From contig JAJYOH010000103.1 of NCBI GenBank assembly GCA_021796315.1, positions 1-13,299 on the forward strand: a DNA stretch of 13,299 nucleotides, given 5' to 3'. The position numbers and the translations under genes were made by a program. The stretch is from Chloroflexota bacterium. GTDB lineage: Bacteria > Chloroflexota > Anaerolineae > Anaerolineales > Villigracilaceae. Below are positions 6,231-13,299 of this stretch, in pieces. The notes beneath the pieces were generated by a model that saw only the letters and a program-made list of their open reading frames with translations, ran no database searches and was not told where the DNA came from. Position 1 is the first letter of the stretch. Each line of letters begins with the position of its first letter.

Positions 6231-6392
6231 CTATTTGGCCTTTCGTTTATAAAACAGCAACCCCAACCCAACGACGAGCGCCGTGCTAGGACCGATGATG
6301 TGCGGCAGGATCGGGCCGCCGTAGGTCAACAGGACAAAACTTCCCAACACGCTGAACACCAACAAAACGATTGCAATGGTTTTCTTTACCAT
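6231..6392 (-). CDS. Small membrane protein, 53 aa
   Basis: The ATG at 6392 has AAGGAG 8-9 nt upstream and the frame ends at TAG 6231-6233. The product has two hydrophobic segments (about residues 5-22 and 32-48) separated by a short GGPILPHIIGP loop and ends in the basic tail YKRKAK, so it is probably a two-helix membrane protein with a cytoplasmic C-terminus. No family recognised. It sits between the 49-aa membrane protein and the propeller, on the same strand, with a strong ribosome site, which supports it being real despite its size. Confidence 0.7.
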   Translation of the reverse strand: MVKKTIAIVLLVFSVLGSFVLLTYGGPILPHIIGPSTALVVGLGLLFYKRKAK

Positions 6393-6418
6393 TCGATTTC
6401 TCCTTTTGGATTCTGGAA

Positions 6419-6568
6419 TTAGCCGCCATGAAGTTTCTTCAACACGTCAAGGATGTTGAAGTTGGCGACCAGAAAGGTGGCGACCCAATACAGCGCCGCG
6501 ATGACGACAACCACGACCACCGCCATGACGATTTTCTTCTTCCCATCTTTCTCGTTCTTCTTTTCCAT
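6419..6568 (-). CDS. Small single-helix membrane protein, 49 aa
   Basis: The ATG at 6568 is preceded by AAAGGAG at 7 nt spacing and the stop is TAA 6419-6421. The N-terminal 12 residues are very lysine-rich (MEKKNEKDGKKK), followed by one strongly hydrophobic helix (about 13-35, with a run of valines) and a short amphipathic tail (VLKKLHGG). By the positive-inside rule the N-terminus should be cytoplasmic. It is the first gene after the ABC permease, separated by a hairpin; an accessory role with the exporter is possible but unsupported beyond position. No family recognised. Confidence 0.7.
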   Translation of the reverse strand: MEKKNEKDGKKKIVMAVVVVVVIAALYWVATFLVANFNILDVLKKLHGG

Positions 6569-6589
6569 TTAGGCTCTCCTTTTCATGTG

Positions 6590-6622
6590 AGACCCTAAAG
6601 GTTTTGGAAACCTTTAGGGTCT
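6590..6622 (-). repeat. 33-bp hairpin repeat, copy 1
   Basis: Perfect 15-bp inverted repeat AGACCCTAAAGGTTT / AAACCTTTAGGGTCT around TGG. It starts 5 nt after the ABC permease stop codon and ends 21 nt before the start of the 49-aa gene. A copy differing by a single extra T in the loop lies at 9961-9994 in opposite orientation. Read toward the downstream gene, the two copies face the same way. Copy 1 could terminate the exporter transcript, but only 21 nt then remain for the 49-aa gene's own promoter, so read-through is likely. Confidence 0.75.
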
Positions 6623-6627
6623 TTATG

Positions 6628-9042
6628 TTACACATACGCCAGCGTCTCGCGGATGGTGAGCCGCGAGGCCTGGCGGGCAGGCAGGTAACTGGCGCCCATC
6701 GCACCGAGCGCGACGATCAACAGCCAGCCGAAGACCGCCCACGGGGATAGGATCAGCGGCAACGGCGCACGGAAGGACAACATGCCGACCAGATATCCGA
6801 CGCCCCACGAGAACGGCAGAGACAATGGCACGGCAATCAGCCAACTCAGCAAGCCGATGAAAATCCCTTCGCTGATGACATTCCGCAGTATCGCCTGTGA
6901 TTTTGCGCCGATGGCGCGCATGATCCCGAATTCGCGCGTGCGCTCAATGACGCTCGTGCTCATACTCGACATCAACCCCAGCGCGCCGACCACCGCCATC
7001 ACCGCCGAGATTAGAATCAAAGCAAAGATGAAGATGTAGACGTGTCCGCTGGTCGCACCTTCGAGCATCGTTTCCGAGATGACAACTTTCATGCTGATTT
7101 TCTGCGCGGACAGTGCGTTCTCGATGGCGCCCGAAGTGGAAGCAATCGTGGACGCGTCATGCTGGCTGGTCACGATCCGCACGGCGTTGGTCATTTTCAC
7201 GGATTGCCCCGTAGCCTGCGCATACGCGTTGGGAAGCACGTAAGCGGTGGCGGGCGTCAGGATTTGGCGGATCACACCGACCAGTTGAAAGGTCGCGGTG
7301 CGCCCGTTCACCGTCAGTTGGATCGGGTCACCCACCTTCGCGTCCGGGAGGAGCGCAAACGACATTTGATTCAGTGCCACGGCATTCGTGTCACCCGCTT
7401 GCAGCCATCGTCCGCTGATGAGCGGTGTGTTAATCAGGGTACTGCCCACAGGCACAGAGCGCAGCGAGAAACTGCCATGCCCGCCGTCAGGATACGTCCG
7501 CACGATGTCGAGTCCGTCGGGGCGATAAATCGCTGCGGGAGTGATATTCCAGGATTCGATTTGTTTCACTTCAGGGATGTCCGCAAGGATGGAGCGAATC
7601 TGCGCTTCTGATTGCGGACTGTTGAAGCGAATTTCCAAATCGTAGTGACGGTCAGCCGCGGCGTTGCTGAGATAAGTCTCCCAACCCGTCTTGACGTTCA
7701 GCCCCGTGATGAACATCGCGCCCGCCGCGGCCAGCAGACCCAGCGTCAACGTCAGGCGACCGCGGCGGCGGAACGTATTGCGGATCGCCAATATCAGGGT
7801 GTTGTCAATGCCTCGGATTTTGCCGAGCCAGCCATCCAGTCCGCGTGAGCCGAACGTTTCACTGTTCGTTCCATAGTCGTTGAGCGTCTCGCGGACGGTG
7901 GTGCGGCTTGTGCGTCGAATCGGATCCAGCGCCACGTGCAGCGGAATCAGAATCCCCATCAGCAGTTCCACAACGTAGACCCAGGCGGGGATGGCGTTGC
8001 TGAAGATGGTGAAGTTCAGCAGGTCGCCGACCACGCTTGCAAAGCCGCGTCCCGCGGCAATTCCTGGCGGTATGCCCAGCACGACAGCCACCAGACCAAG
8101 AGAGACGATCAGGATGAGATACAAGCCTGTGATCTGGCTCGAGCGCGCGCCGATGGCCTTCATGATTCCAATCTGCCGAATCTGCTGCGCCAGCAATCCA
8201 TTGATCATCGTGGCCGTCAGGATGGCGCTCAAGACCAATGCCATCAGGCTGAAGATCAAGAGCATGAACAAAATGGAATTCATTTGGCCTTGGTGCGGGT
8301 GCATGTAAGGCGGCGGAATGCGGATTTCGCCTACCGTGTGTTCTTGCGACTTCAGCCATGAGGTCAGGCTTTCAACTGTTGATTCGATTGTGGCGGTATT
8401 CGTCGGTTGATCCTTGACAGAGATTTTCAAAATATGCAATGTGCCGCTCTCGCCGAGCCAACTCAATGTGGCAGGCGTGATATATCCGTAAACCGTTTGT
8501 TCCTGCCACGCCGGAGCCAAACCCGGATCATGCGCGAGACCAGAAATCACGATGCTCTGTTTCGAACCATTCGGAGTTTGAACGATGATCGCATCGCCGA
8601 CTTTTGCGTTAGTCAATGGCAATGCAGCTCTCTCTAACAATAAAGTTTGTGTAGGTGGAGGCCACGCGCCAGTCTCAGGAAGAAACGTATCGAGACGCAT
8701 GTGATTGAAATCTGGAATGACGAACAATAACATCGGCATCCACTCGTTCGGTTTGACTTCGACGCGCGCCATGACCCACGACGTGGCTTCCGCATCGGCG
8801 ATGTTCGGTTGCGCCTTGACCGCCTCGACCAGTGTGCTGTCCACCTGATCCAATTCAATGAATGCTGAAGCGGGATTCGTGCCGAGATAGTTGCGGCTGA
8901 TCTCGCGCGTCAAAATCGTGTACGCACTCAGGATGGTTCCCACGCCGAAGATACTGACAGCAATAGCAATTACCATCATGATCATTCGTCCACGCGCGGC
9001 TTGTAGGTCGCGCCATAGTTTTTTCCAACGCGGGCTAACCAT
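6628..9042 (-). CDS. ABC exporter permease with two FtsX/MacB modules
   Basis: 804 aa, membrane subunit of a type VII (MacB/LolCDE-like) ABC system. Module 1: transmembrane helix at about 20-42, extracytoplasmic region at about 45-253, then an FtsX domain with three helices (about 254-390) containing [13 protein letters not shown] (287-299). Module 2: helix at about 429-449, extracytoplasmic region at about 452-665, FtsX domain (about 666-804) with [15 protein letters not shown] (702-716). Such systems use ATP to drive extracytoplasmic conformational work or extrusion of lipids, peptides or lipoproteins rather than classical transmembrane pumping. The ATG at 9042 overlaps the ATPase gene by 8 bp and has GGAG 7 nt upstream, so it is preferred over an in-frame ATG at 9123 lying inside the ATPase. 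Substrate unknown. The divergent TetR regulator suggests induction by a small molecule. Confidence 0.93.
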   Translation of the reverse strand: MVSPRWKKLWRDLQAARGRMIMMVIAIAVSIFGVGTILSAYTILTREISRNYLGTNPASAFIELDQVDSTLVEAVKAQPNIADAEATSWVMARVEVKPNEWMPMLLFVIPDFNHMRLDTFLPETGAWPPPTQTLLLERAALPLTNAKVGDAIIVQTPNGSKQSIVISGLAHDPGLAPAWQEQTVYGYITPATLSWLGESGTLHILKISVKDQPTNTATIESTVESLTSWLKSQEHTVGEIRIPPPYMHPHQGQMNSILFMLLIFSLMALVLSAILTATMINGLLAQQIRQIGIMKAIGARSSQITGLYLILIVSLGLVAVVLGIPPGIAAGRGFASVVGDLLNFTIFSNAIPAWVYVVELLMGILIPLHVALDPIRRTSRTTVRETLNDYGTNSETFGSRGLDGWLGKIRGIDNTLILAIRNTFRRRGRLTLTLGLLAAAGAMFITGLNVKTGWETYLSNAAADRHYDLEIRFNSPQSEAQIRSILADIPEVKQIESWNITPAAIYRPDGLDIVRTYPDGGHGSFSLRSVPVGSTLINTPLISGRWLQAGDTNAVALNQMSFALLPDAKVGDPIQLTVNGRTATFQLVGVIRQILTPATAYVLPNAYAQATGQSVKMTNAVRIVTSQHDASTIASTSGAIENALSAQKISMKVVISETMLEGATSGHVYIFIFALILISAVMAVVGALGLMSSMSTSVIERTREFGIMRAIGAKSQAILRNVISEGIFIGLLSWLIAVPLSLPFSWGVGYLVGMLSFRAPLPLILSPWAVFGWLLIVALGAMGASYLPARQASRLTIRETLAYV

Positions 9043-9793
9043 TTTTCTTCTCCATGTTGGACACGATCGAGCCATCCGATAACATGATGGTGCGAGTGAA
9101 GAATCGCGACAAGTCGCGTTCATGCGTCACCATTACCACGGTCTTGCCTTCGGCAGCGAGATCGGCGAACAACTGCATGACTGCATCCGATGTGTGCGAG
9201 TCGAGATTGCCCGTCGGTTCGTCCGCCGCCAAAATCTGCGGGTCGTTGGCAAGCGCCCGCGCGATGGCAGCGCGTTGCTGTTGTCCACCCGAAAGGTTGG
9301 CAGGCAGTTTGTCCGCCTGTTCTGCAATGCCCACTTTTTCCAGCAACGACATCGCCCGCGCGTTGCGTTCACGCGGCGGGAAAATGTTGCAAAAATCCAT
9401 CGGCAGGACGATGTTCTCCATCACGGTCAGCGTGGGCAGTAGTTGAAAGAACTGGAACACCACGCCCACATTCTTCCCACGCCACGCGGCCAATTGCTCC
9501 TGGTCGAGTCTATGCACAGGCGTCGTAGCCACCCACACTTCGCCCGACGTGGGATTGTCAATGCCCGTGATCATATTGATCAGCGTGGACTTCCCGCTTC
9601 CAGACTTGCCGACCACCGCCACGAACTCGCCCGCACCGACTTGCATATCCACATTTTTCAGCGCGACGAATTCCCCGCTCGCGACTTCATACGCCTTCGT
9701 GACGTTTTTCAACCCGATGAGTTGACTCCCATCAACAGCAGGTGTATCTTTCTTGACCTTAGCCTGTTCCCGATTAACCAGTTGAATATCCAC
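9035..9793 (-). CDS. ABC exporter ATPase (MacB/LolD type)
   Basis: 252 aa from a GTG start. All nucleotide-binding motifs are intact: Walker [10 protein letters not shown] (62-70), Q-loop Gln114, signature LSGGQ (167-171), Walker B ending D191-E192, D-loop NLD (196-198) and H-loop His224. The sequence between Walker A and Q-loop and the DEPTGNLD box are characteristic of the LolD/MacB subfamily that pairs with FtsX-type permeases, which agrees with the adjacent permease. The GTG at 9793 has AAGGAGAG about 8 nt upstream. The longer frame opening at 9979 would run through the promoter and operator, and the extra 62 residues look non-coding. First gene of the exporter unit. Confidence 0.93.
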   Translation of the reverse strand: MDIQLVNREQAKVKKDTPAVDGSQLIGLKNVTKAYEVASGEFVALKNVDMQVGAGEFVAVVGKSGSGKSTLINMITGIDNPTSGEVWVATTPVHRLDQEQLAAWRGKNVGVVFQFFQLLPTLTVMENIVLPMDFCNIFPPRERNARAMSLLEKVGIAEQADKLPANLSGGQQQRAAIARALANDPQILAADEPTGNLDSHTSDAVMQLFADLAAEGKTVVMVTHERDLSRFFTRTIMLSDGSIVSNMEKKNG

Positions 9794-9846
9794 TTTGAGT
9801 TCTCTCCTTTTCAAACAAAGCAATCTGTTGTACACTACATTAGTTT

Positions 9847-9863
9847 CTGAACATAGTGTTCGG
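9847..9863. promoter_or_regulatory. Palindromic operator at the exporter transcription start
   Basis: 17-bp near-perfect palindrome; minus-strand reading CCGAACA-CTA-TGTTCAG, with one mismatch between the arms. It covers the predicted +1 of the exporter promoter, a position from which a bound repressor would block initiation. The divergent TetR protein is the candidate. Confidence 0.6.
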
Positions 9864-9868
9864 TTTCT

Positions 9869-9897
9869 CTTATACAAGTTTATCAAGTGGAAGTCAA
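9869..9897 (-). promoter_or_regulatory. Sigma70-type promoter of the ABC exporter
   Basis: Minus strand: -35 TTGACT (9892-9897), a 17-bp spacer and -10 TATAAG (9869-9874). Predicted transcription start is about 9862, leaving a leader of about 70 nt before the GTG at 9793. Confidence 0.7.
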
Positions 9898-9916
9898 CAA
9901 CCAAAGCCTTCAGAAA

Positions 9917-9932
9917 TGTTCGATACCGAACA
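9917..9932. promoter_or_regulatory. Second palindrome in the divergent tetR/exporter region
   Basis: Perfect palindrome TGTTCG-ATAC-CGAACA. It shares the CCGAACA heptamer with the operator at 9847-9863 and lies upstream of the exporter -35, on the tetR side, where it could serve tetR autoregulation. Confidence 0.5.
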
Positions 9933-9942
9933 AAACAAGGTG

Positions 9943-9960
9943 CTTTGTTCATTAACAAAG
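9943..9960. promoter_or_regulatory. Third palindrome, tetR-proximal
   Basis: Perfect 7-bp arms CTTTGTT-CATT-AACAAAG, directly abutting hairpin copy 2. It may overlap the tetR promoter, for which I could not assign confident -35 and -10 boxes. Confidence 0.4.
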
Positions 9961-9994
9961 AGACCCTAAAGGTTTCCAAAAACCTTTAGGGTCT
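9961..9994 (+). repeat. 34-bp hairpin repeat, copy 2
   Basis: Same 15-bp arms as copy 1 (6590-6622), loop CCAA, opposite orientation. It ends 17 nt before the tetR ATG and follows no gene's 3' end, because the exporter diverges from here. It is therefore not a terminator for an upstream gene; it is either in the tetR leader RNA or a REP-like dispersed element. Confidence 0.75.
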
Positions 9995-10011
9995 GTAAAA
10001 GGAAATACACC

Positions 10012-10611
10012 ATGTCCCCCAAAAATCCCGACCGCCGCATTCAACGTACAAGGCAACTCCTGCAAGACGCGCTCATCTCTGTCATCCTCGAAAAAGGCTT
10101 CGATGCCGCCACCGTGCAGGATGTCATTGACCGCGCCAACGTGGGACGCTCCACGTTCTACGCTCATTTTCAAGACAAGGAAGATTTATTCTTAAGCGGC
10201 TTTGAGCATTTACGCGCAGAATTTGAGAAACATCTGTTGAGTGCCTCCGTCACCAACGGAAATCCCTGGGACTTGAGCCTGTCCATGTTCCAGCATGCGG
10301 CAGGGCAGCGTCCACTCTACAAAGCCCTGGCTGGAAAGCAAGGCGGCAACATCGCCCTGACACACATCCAGAAATATTTATCCGCGGTCTTGCTCAGCCA
10401 CATGAAAACGCAACTGGGAAAACAGAAACATGGTCCCCCGCCTGAAATCGTGGCGCTCTACATCTCCAGTTCATATATTGCCCTCCTCGCCTGGTGGCTT
10501 GACACCGACTCCCCCTTCTCCGCCGAGCAGATGAACGCCTACTATCGCCAATTGATTGAGCCTGGGATCAATAAGGTCATGGAAACAGTTTACTCACTGC
10601 CAAATCCATGA
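10012..10611 (+). CDS. TetR-family transcriptional regulator
   Basis: 199 aa. The N-terminal TetR DNA-binding domain (about residues 11-57) shows the helix-turn-helix segment TVQDVIDRANVGRSTFYAHF (34-53) followed by KEDL. The C-terminal part (about 80-195) is the helical ligand and dimer domain, of the DhaS-like TetR_C_8 type by pattern; this subassignment is tentative. The ATG at 10012 is preceded by AAAGGAAA. The gene is divergent from the ABC exporter, and the shared intergenic region has three palindromes including one over the exporter start site, so repression of the exporter and of itself is the simplest reading. The last 35 bp overlap the 3' end of the converging recombinase gene. Confidence 0.92.
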   Translation: MSPKNPDRRIQRTRQLLQDALISVILEKGFDAATVQDVIDRANVGRSTFYAHFQDKEDLFLSGFEHLRAEFEKHLLSASVTNGNPWDLSLSMFQHAAGQRPLYKALAGKQGGNIALTHIQKYLSAVLLSHMKTQLGKQKHGPPPEIVALYISSSYIALLAWWLDTDSPFSAEQMNAYYRQLIEPGINKVMETVYSLPNP

Positions 10612-11113
10612 TTTTGGCTCGGAACTTCACCTGAACATTCCGCTTACCATCAATGATTGCTTCTACCACAAGCTCATCGATCAGTTGTTTTTTCATCAAA
10701 AAAACACGATGTTGCTCTTCGGGAGTTTTGGGGATAGCGTTGTTCAATTCTCCGATCCCTGCCTGAAAATCTGCCATATAATCCTTGACTTTTTCTTCCC
10801 AATCCAACCTGGCATAGGTATCTATTTCCTGTTCCAGGGTCGCCAGCCTACGCTTCAATCGCTCTTCTACTTTATACAGTTCGCGCATCTGCTCATCAAA
10901 TTCAGCATCATCCCTCCATGCTTTACGGGCTTCCGTGATAACTTGCTGACGCTTGACGAATTGTTTTTCCAGTTCTTCAAGAATCTGTTGTTCTTTTTGT
11001 AGGTGTTCATACTTTTGCTGGAGTTGCTTGACCAGGTCTTTGGCTTGCGCATGCAAGAAATCCGGGTTCATGACGAACTCATACAATTTCCCCCCAGACC
11101 TGCATTTCTGCAT
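10577..11113 (-). pseudogene. Large serine recombinase, C-terminal coiled-coil fragment
   Basis: Third piece of the broken recombinase. It is in frame from about residue 353 of the reconstructed protein onward and carries a long helical region rich in E, K, Q and L (from LVKQLQQKYEHLQKEQQ to about KRRLATLEQEIDTY), the coiled coil that in large serine recombinases controls synapsis direction, then a tail ending in LAVSKLFP. The frame is lost relative to the middle piece at the run of six C at 11090-11095 (G on the coding strand); removing one G joins ...QVWG to KLYEF... . The stop lies 35 bp inside the converging tetR gene. Confidence 0.75.
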
Positions 11114-11762
11114 GTTTGGCGCTCACGGATTTCGGACATTCTGGCGACCTGAGTTCTTTATGGGGTTGTGGACAGAAATATGTACTAATCGAGGTCTTGC
11201 GCTCAACCCATTCCCCCTTGCGGCTGCTGCGATGGGTTGCCATACGTGCTTGCCAGGTCAGGTTACAGGCACATTTCAGATGACCGGATAGCAGGTAATC
11301 ATTTTGCCTGCGGTGTTTTGGATAGGTTTTGTTTTCTTCTCGCATCTTCACAAACAACTCATAGGTGGAAATATCGATGATGGGTGCAATAGGGATATGA
11401 AAGATCTGCCCTGCACGGGAATATGTTTTGAAACCATAGGCATATTCTCTGGCAGACTTGAGTATAGCCTGAATACTGGACCGGGACCATCGGATGCGTC
11501 GGGGAATACTGCTCCCCTTCTGTGGAGCATTGGCAGCGATCAGGCGTTTTCGAATTTGCATGAGGGAAGTTTTCTGAATATACCATTCAAAGATGTTCCG
11601 AACCCATTCCGCTTCTTCTTCCTGGATGTGGATCTGTTCGCCAATTCGGACATACCCGTAGCGGTCCTGTCCTGTGTTTGCTTTGCCCGCTTTCAGCCGC
11701 GCCTTAACTCCCATCTCCATCCGTTCTTTCACACCGTCTAATTCCATATTTGGGCTGTCCAA
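11079..11762 (-). pseudogene. Large serine recombinase, middle fragment (recombinase domain and zinc ribbon)
   Basis: Second piece, corresponding to about residues 134-352 of the reconstructed 522-aa protein. It holds the DNA-binding 'Recombinase' domain (PF07508 type: KARLKAGKANTGQDRYGY, later ILKSAREYAYGFKTY) and a zinc-ribbon-like region with Cys pairs (KCAC and CPQP...CP). The genuine reading starts at MELDGVKERM rather than at the upstream in-frame ATG. It is joined to the N-terminal piece by removing one duplicated AT. Confidence 0.8.
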
Positions 11763-12148
11763 GCACGGACAGGTGTGATTTTTGGATCAAACGTCTCCTT
11801 TGCCAACAGAATTTCGATTTTATATTCCTGAACAGTTTCCAAGACTGTCAGCATAGATCGCAGTCCACGATACAATCTGTCTTCTCGCCAGGCGAGGATG
11901 ACATCGAATTCGTCCCTGGATACATCTTTGAGCATGTCTAACAAGCCGGGTCGATCTGAACGACTGCTGGAGGGTTTGACAAGCCTGTTGCCCACCCGAT
12001 ATTTTTCCACATCGTGATAAACTCGAACCACTTGCAATCCTTTTTCTTTTGCCAGAGTTTGGCAGTCACCTTCTTGTTCGCTGGGGCTGGATTTTCCTCC
12101 CTGGGTTTCGGATGATGTACGGATGTAGATCACTGCTCTTCGGGACAT
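11738..12148 (-). pseudogene. Large serine recombinase, N-terminal catalytic fragment
   Basis: First piece, residues 1-133 of the reconstruction. The resolvase fold is clear: MSRRAVIYIRTSS with the catalytic motif Y8-x-R10-x-S12, and the second basic catalytic segment WREDRLYRG (87-95). Serine recombinases cut DNA through a covalent serine link; this class integrates or excises phages and mobile elements. The ATG at 12148 has AAGGAG 6 nt upstream and is preferred to the in-frame ATG at 12220. At 11746-11749 (ATAT) an extra AT throws the frame, so the piece ends in a spurious TAQIWN tail and TAG at 11738-11740. Corrected for this and for the G-run shift, 10577-12148 gives one 522-aa protein, a normal length for the family. 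If the shifts are sequencing errors the gene is intact. Confidence 0.8.
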
Positions 12149-12430
12149 TTTGGACTCCTTGGTCATATATATTAGCCTGCCGTCTCCAATATGCCGAAAA
12201 CGCAAACTGGGTGGAGTCACTATGTCATTAAGAATTTAGGCTAAAACCAAAAACGGTGGGTATTAATCTCTGACGCTTTTGATTCTATGCACCATCACTT
12301 CCATTCTATATTTTCAAATTTATCGCCCAATCGCTGTAATTGTACAAATGCGCAATGTAATTACGTATTTGTACGAGTAGTGTTATAATCGAAATACCGA
12401 TAACTAGTTTCCGCTCAGTGGAGTATTCTT
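12149..12430. promoter_or_regulatory. Intergenic region with palindromes and the promoter of the AAA ATPase gene
   Basis: 282 bp between the divergent recombinase and ATPase genes. An extended -10, TG-T-TATAAT (12383-12391), faces the ATPase gene. Just upstream is an 8-bp inverted repeat GTACAAAT (12344-12351) / ATTTGTAC (12369-12376) enclosing the perfect palindrome GTAATTAC (12359-12366), a possible operator. No coding frame or RNA gene recognised in the rest. Confidence 0.5.
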
Positions 12431-13299
12431 ATGATCGAAAGAACTTTGGCAACCAAGCTCATTACACTTGCGAAGAAATTCCAAGTCATTACCCTCACCG
12501 GACCTCGCCAATCAGGTAAGACCACCCTCGTTCGGGCTGCCTTTCCCACCTTGCCTTATGTGTCTTTGGAAGAACCTGACATCCGCCAGGTTGCGCTAAC
12601 CGATGCGCGCGGCTTCCTCGCCAATTATCCGAACGGGGCAATTCTGGATGAAATTCAAAATACTCCAGATTTATTTTCCTACATTCAAAAGCTGGTGGAT
12701 GAGAACCGAAAAATTCAATTCATTCTGACCGGTTCATCAAACTTCCTGTTGATGGAGAAAATCAGTCAAACGCTGGCAGGGCGCACCGCAGTATTGCATT
12801 TACTCCCGCTTTCCTTTGCAGAACTGAATCCAGATGTAGATCAATACGAAAGCCTGATTTTCAAAGGTCAATATCCGCGCATTTATGATCGCAACATCGA
12901 TCCCACCGATTTTTATCCGGCTTACATCCAAACCTATGTTGAGAAAGATGTGCGCTTGATGAAAAACATCGGAGATATCAATTCTTTTATTCAATTCACA
13001 CAGCTATGCGCCGGGCGTATCGGACAACTGCTTAACTACGCCAGTCTGGCAAGCGACGCTGGAATCAGCCCGAACACTGCCAAAGCCTGGCTGTCCATTT
13101 TAGAAGGTTCCTACATCCTGTATCGTCTGCAACCCTATCATCGCAACTTCAACAAGCGGTTGGTCAAATCACCCAAGTTATATTTTTACGATACGGGCAT
13201 TGCTTGTTCCCTACTTGGTATCCGCGAAGAAAATCAGGTCAACTTACATTATCTAAAAGGCGGGCTTTTTGAGAATCTGATCATCAATGAGTTTATTAA
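12431..13299 (+). CDS. AAA_14 / DUF4143 ATPase, 3' end outside window
   Basis: 289 complete codons are visible; the frame is still open at the last base. The N-terminal AAA_14 domain (PF13173) has Walker A GPRQSGKTT (24-32, Lys30), Walker B AILDE (70-74, Asp73/Glu74) and a sensor-like FILTGSSNF (97-105). The region from about residue 160 on matches the DUF4143 domain (PF13635) that follows AAA_14 in this family, including AYIQTYVEKDVR and KSPKLYFYDTGIACSLLG; the rest should lie beyond the window. Family members are common in bacteria and archaea, often mobile and patchily distributed, and their cellular role is not established. The ATG at 12431 has GGAG 7 nt upstream. The usual length is about 380-430 aa, so roughly the last quarter to third is missing. 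Confidence 0.92.
   Translation, partial: MIERTLATKLITLAKKFQVITLTGPRQSGKTTLVRAAFPTLPYVSLEEPDIRQVALTDARGFLANYPNGAILDEIQNTPDLFSYIQKLVDENRKIQFILTGSSNFLLMEKISQTLAGRTAVLHLLPLSFAELNPDVDQYESLIFKGQYPRIYDRNIDPTDFYPAYIQTYVEKDVRLMKNIGDINSFIQFTQLCAGRIGQLLNYASLASDAGISPNTAKAWLSILEGSYILYRLQPYHRNFNKRLVKSPKLYFYDTGIACSLLGIREENQVNLHYLKGGLFENLIINEFI

Noticed and set aside
7042..7611. 189-codon plus-strand open frame within the ABC permease gene
   Set aside because: His/Arg-rich shadow of a well-supported FtsX-type permease; no ribosome site or domain.
9794..9979. In-frame N-terminal extension of the ABC ATPase
   Set aside because: It would translate the promoter, the operator palindrome and the region shared with tetR; the GTG at 9793 has a ribosome site.
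12149..12220. Upstream in-frame ATG extending the recombinase by 24 codons
   Set aside because: The extension precedes a conserved resolvase start (MSRRAVIYIR) that has its own AAGGAG at proper distance.
1..13299. CRISPR array, tRNA or rRNA genes
   Set aside because: No regularly spaced repeat-spacer pattern, cloverleaf-like sequence or rRNA-like stretch was seen on reading both strands.

Overview
The window looks like a chromosomal stretch from a Chloroflexota bacterium, most likely class Anaerolineae. That assignment is an inference from the style of the proteins and the gene mix; there is no rRNA or other marker here to confirm it. Most genes lie on the minus strand. The right end (tetR and the AAA ATPase) is on the plus strand.

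Left third (1-4518): a two-component system (OmpR/PhoB-type response regulator plus HAMP histidine kinase, overlapping by 14 bp). It is followed downstream, on the same strand, by a small exported Ala/Ser/Thr-rich protein, a DedA-PAP2 fusion (membrane phosphatase joined to a putative undecaprenyl-phosphate flippase domain), and a proline/glycine-rich lipoprotein cut by the window edge. Each of these four units is preceded by the same promoter architecture: a direct repeat TGAAGT-N5-TGAAGT (plus-strand spelling, 11-bp period), then exactly 11 bp, then a TANA[A/C]T -10 hexamer. This is the layout of a PhoB-class activator site replacing a -35 box. I read it as a small autoregulated regulon of the neighbouring response regulator, with a likely cell-envelope role. 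It is the best candidate here for an undescribed system.

Middle (4519-10011): a largely empty stretch containing a decayed plus-strand gene readable in three successive frames. Next is a minus-strand gene group: a MacB/FtsX-type ABC exporter (ATPase, then an 804-aa two-module permease overlapping it by 8 bp), two very small membrane proteins (49 and 53 aa), and a membrane-anchored strictosidine-synthase-like/SMP-30 beta-propeller. The exporter has a clear sigma70-type promoter with a 17-bp palindrome at the expected start of transcription. The divergent TetR-family gene is the obvious candidate repressor. Two nearly identical 33-34 bp hairpins lie at the two ends of the exporter genes in opposite orientation, each ending about 20 nt before a start codon.

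Right (10012-13299): tetR; a large serine recombinase gene converging on it and broken by two small frameshifts (an AT duplication and one extra G in a run of six), whose removal restores a 522-aa protein; an intergenic region with palindromes and an extended -10 promoter; and a plus-strand AAA_14/DUF4143 ATPase running off the window end. No tRNA, rRNA or CRISPR array was seen.
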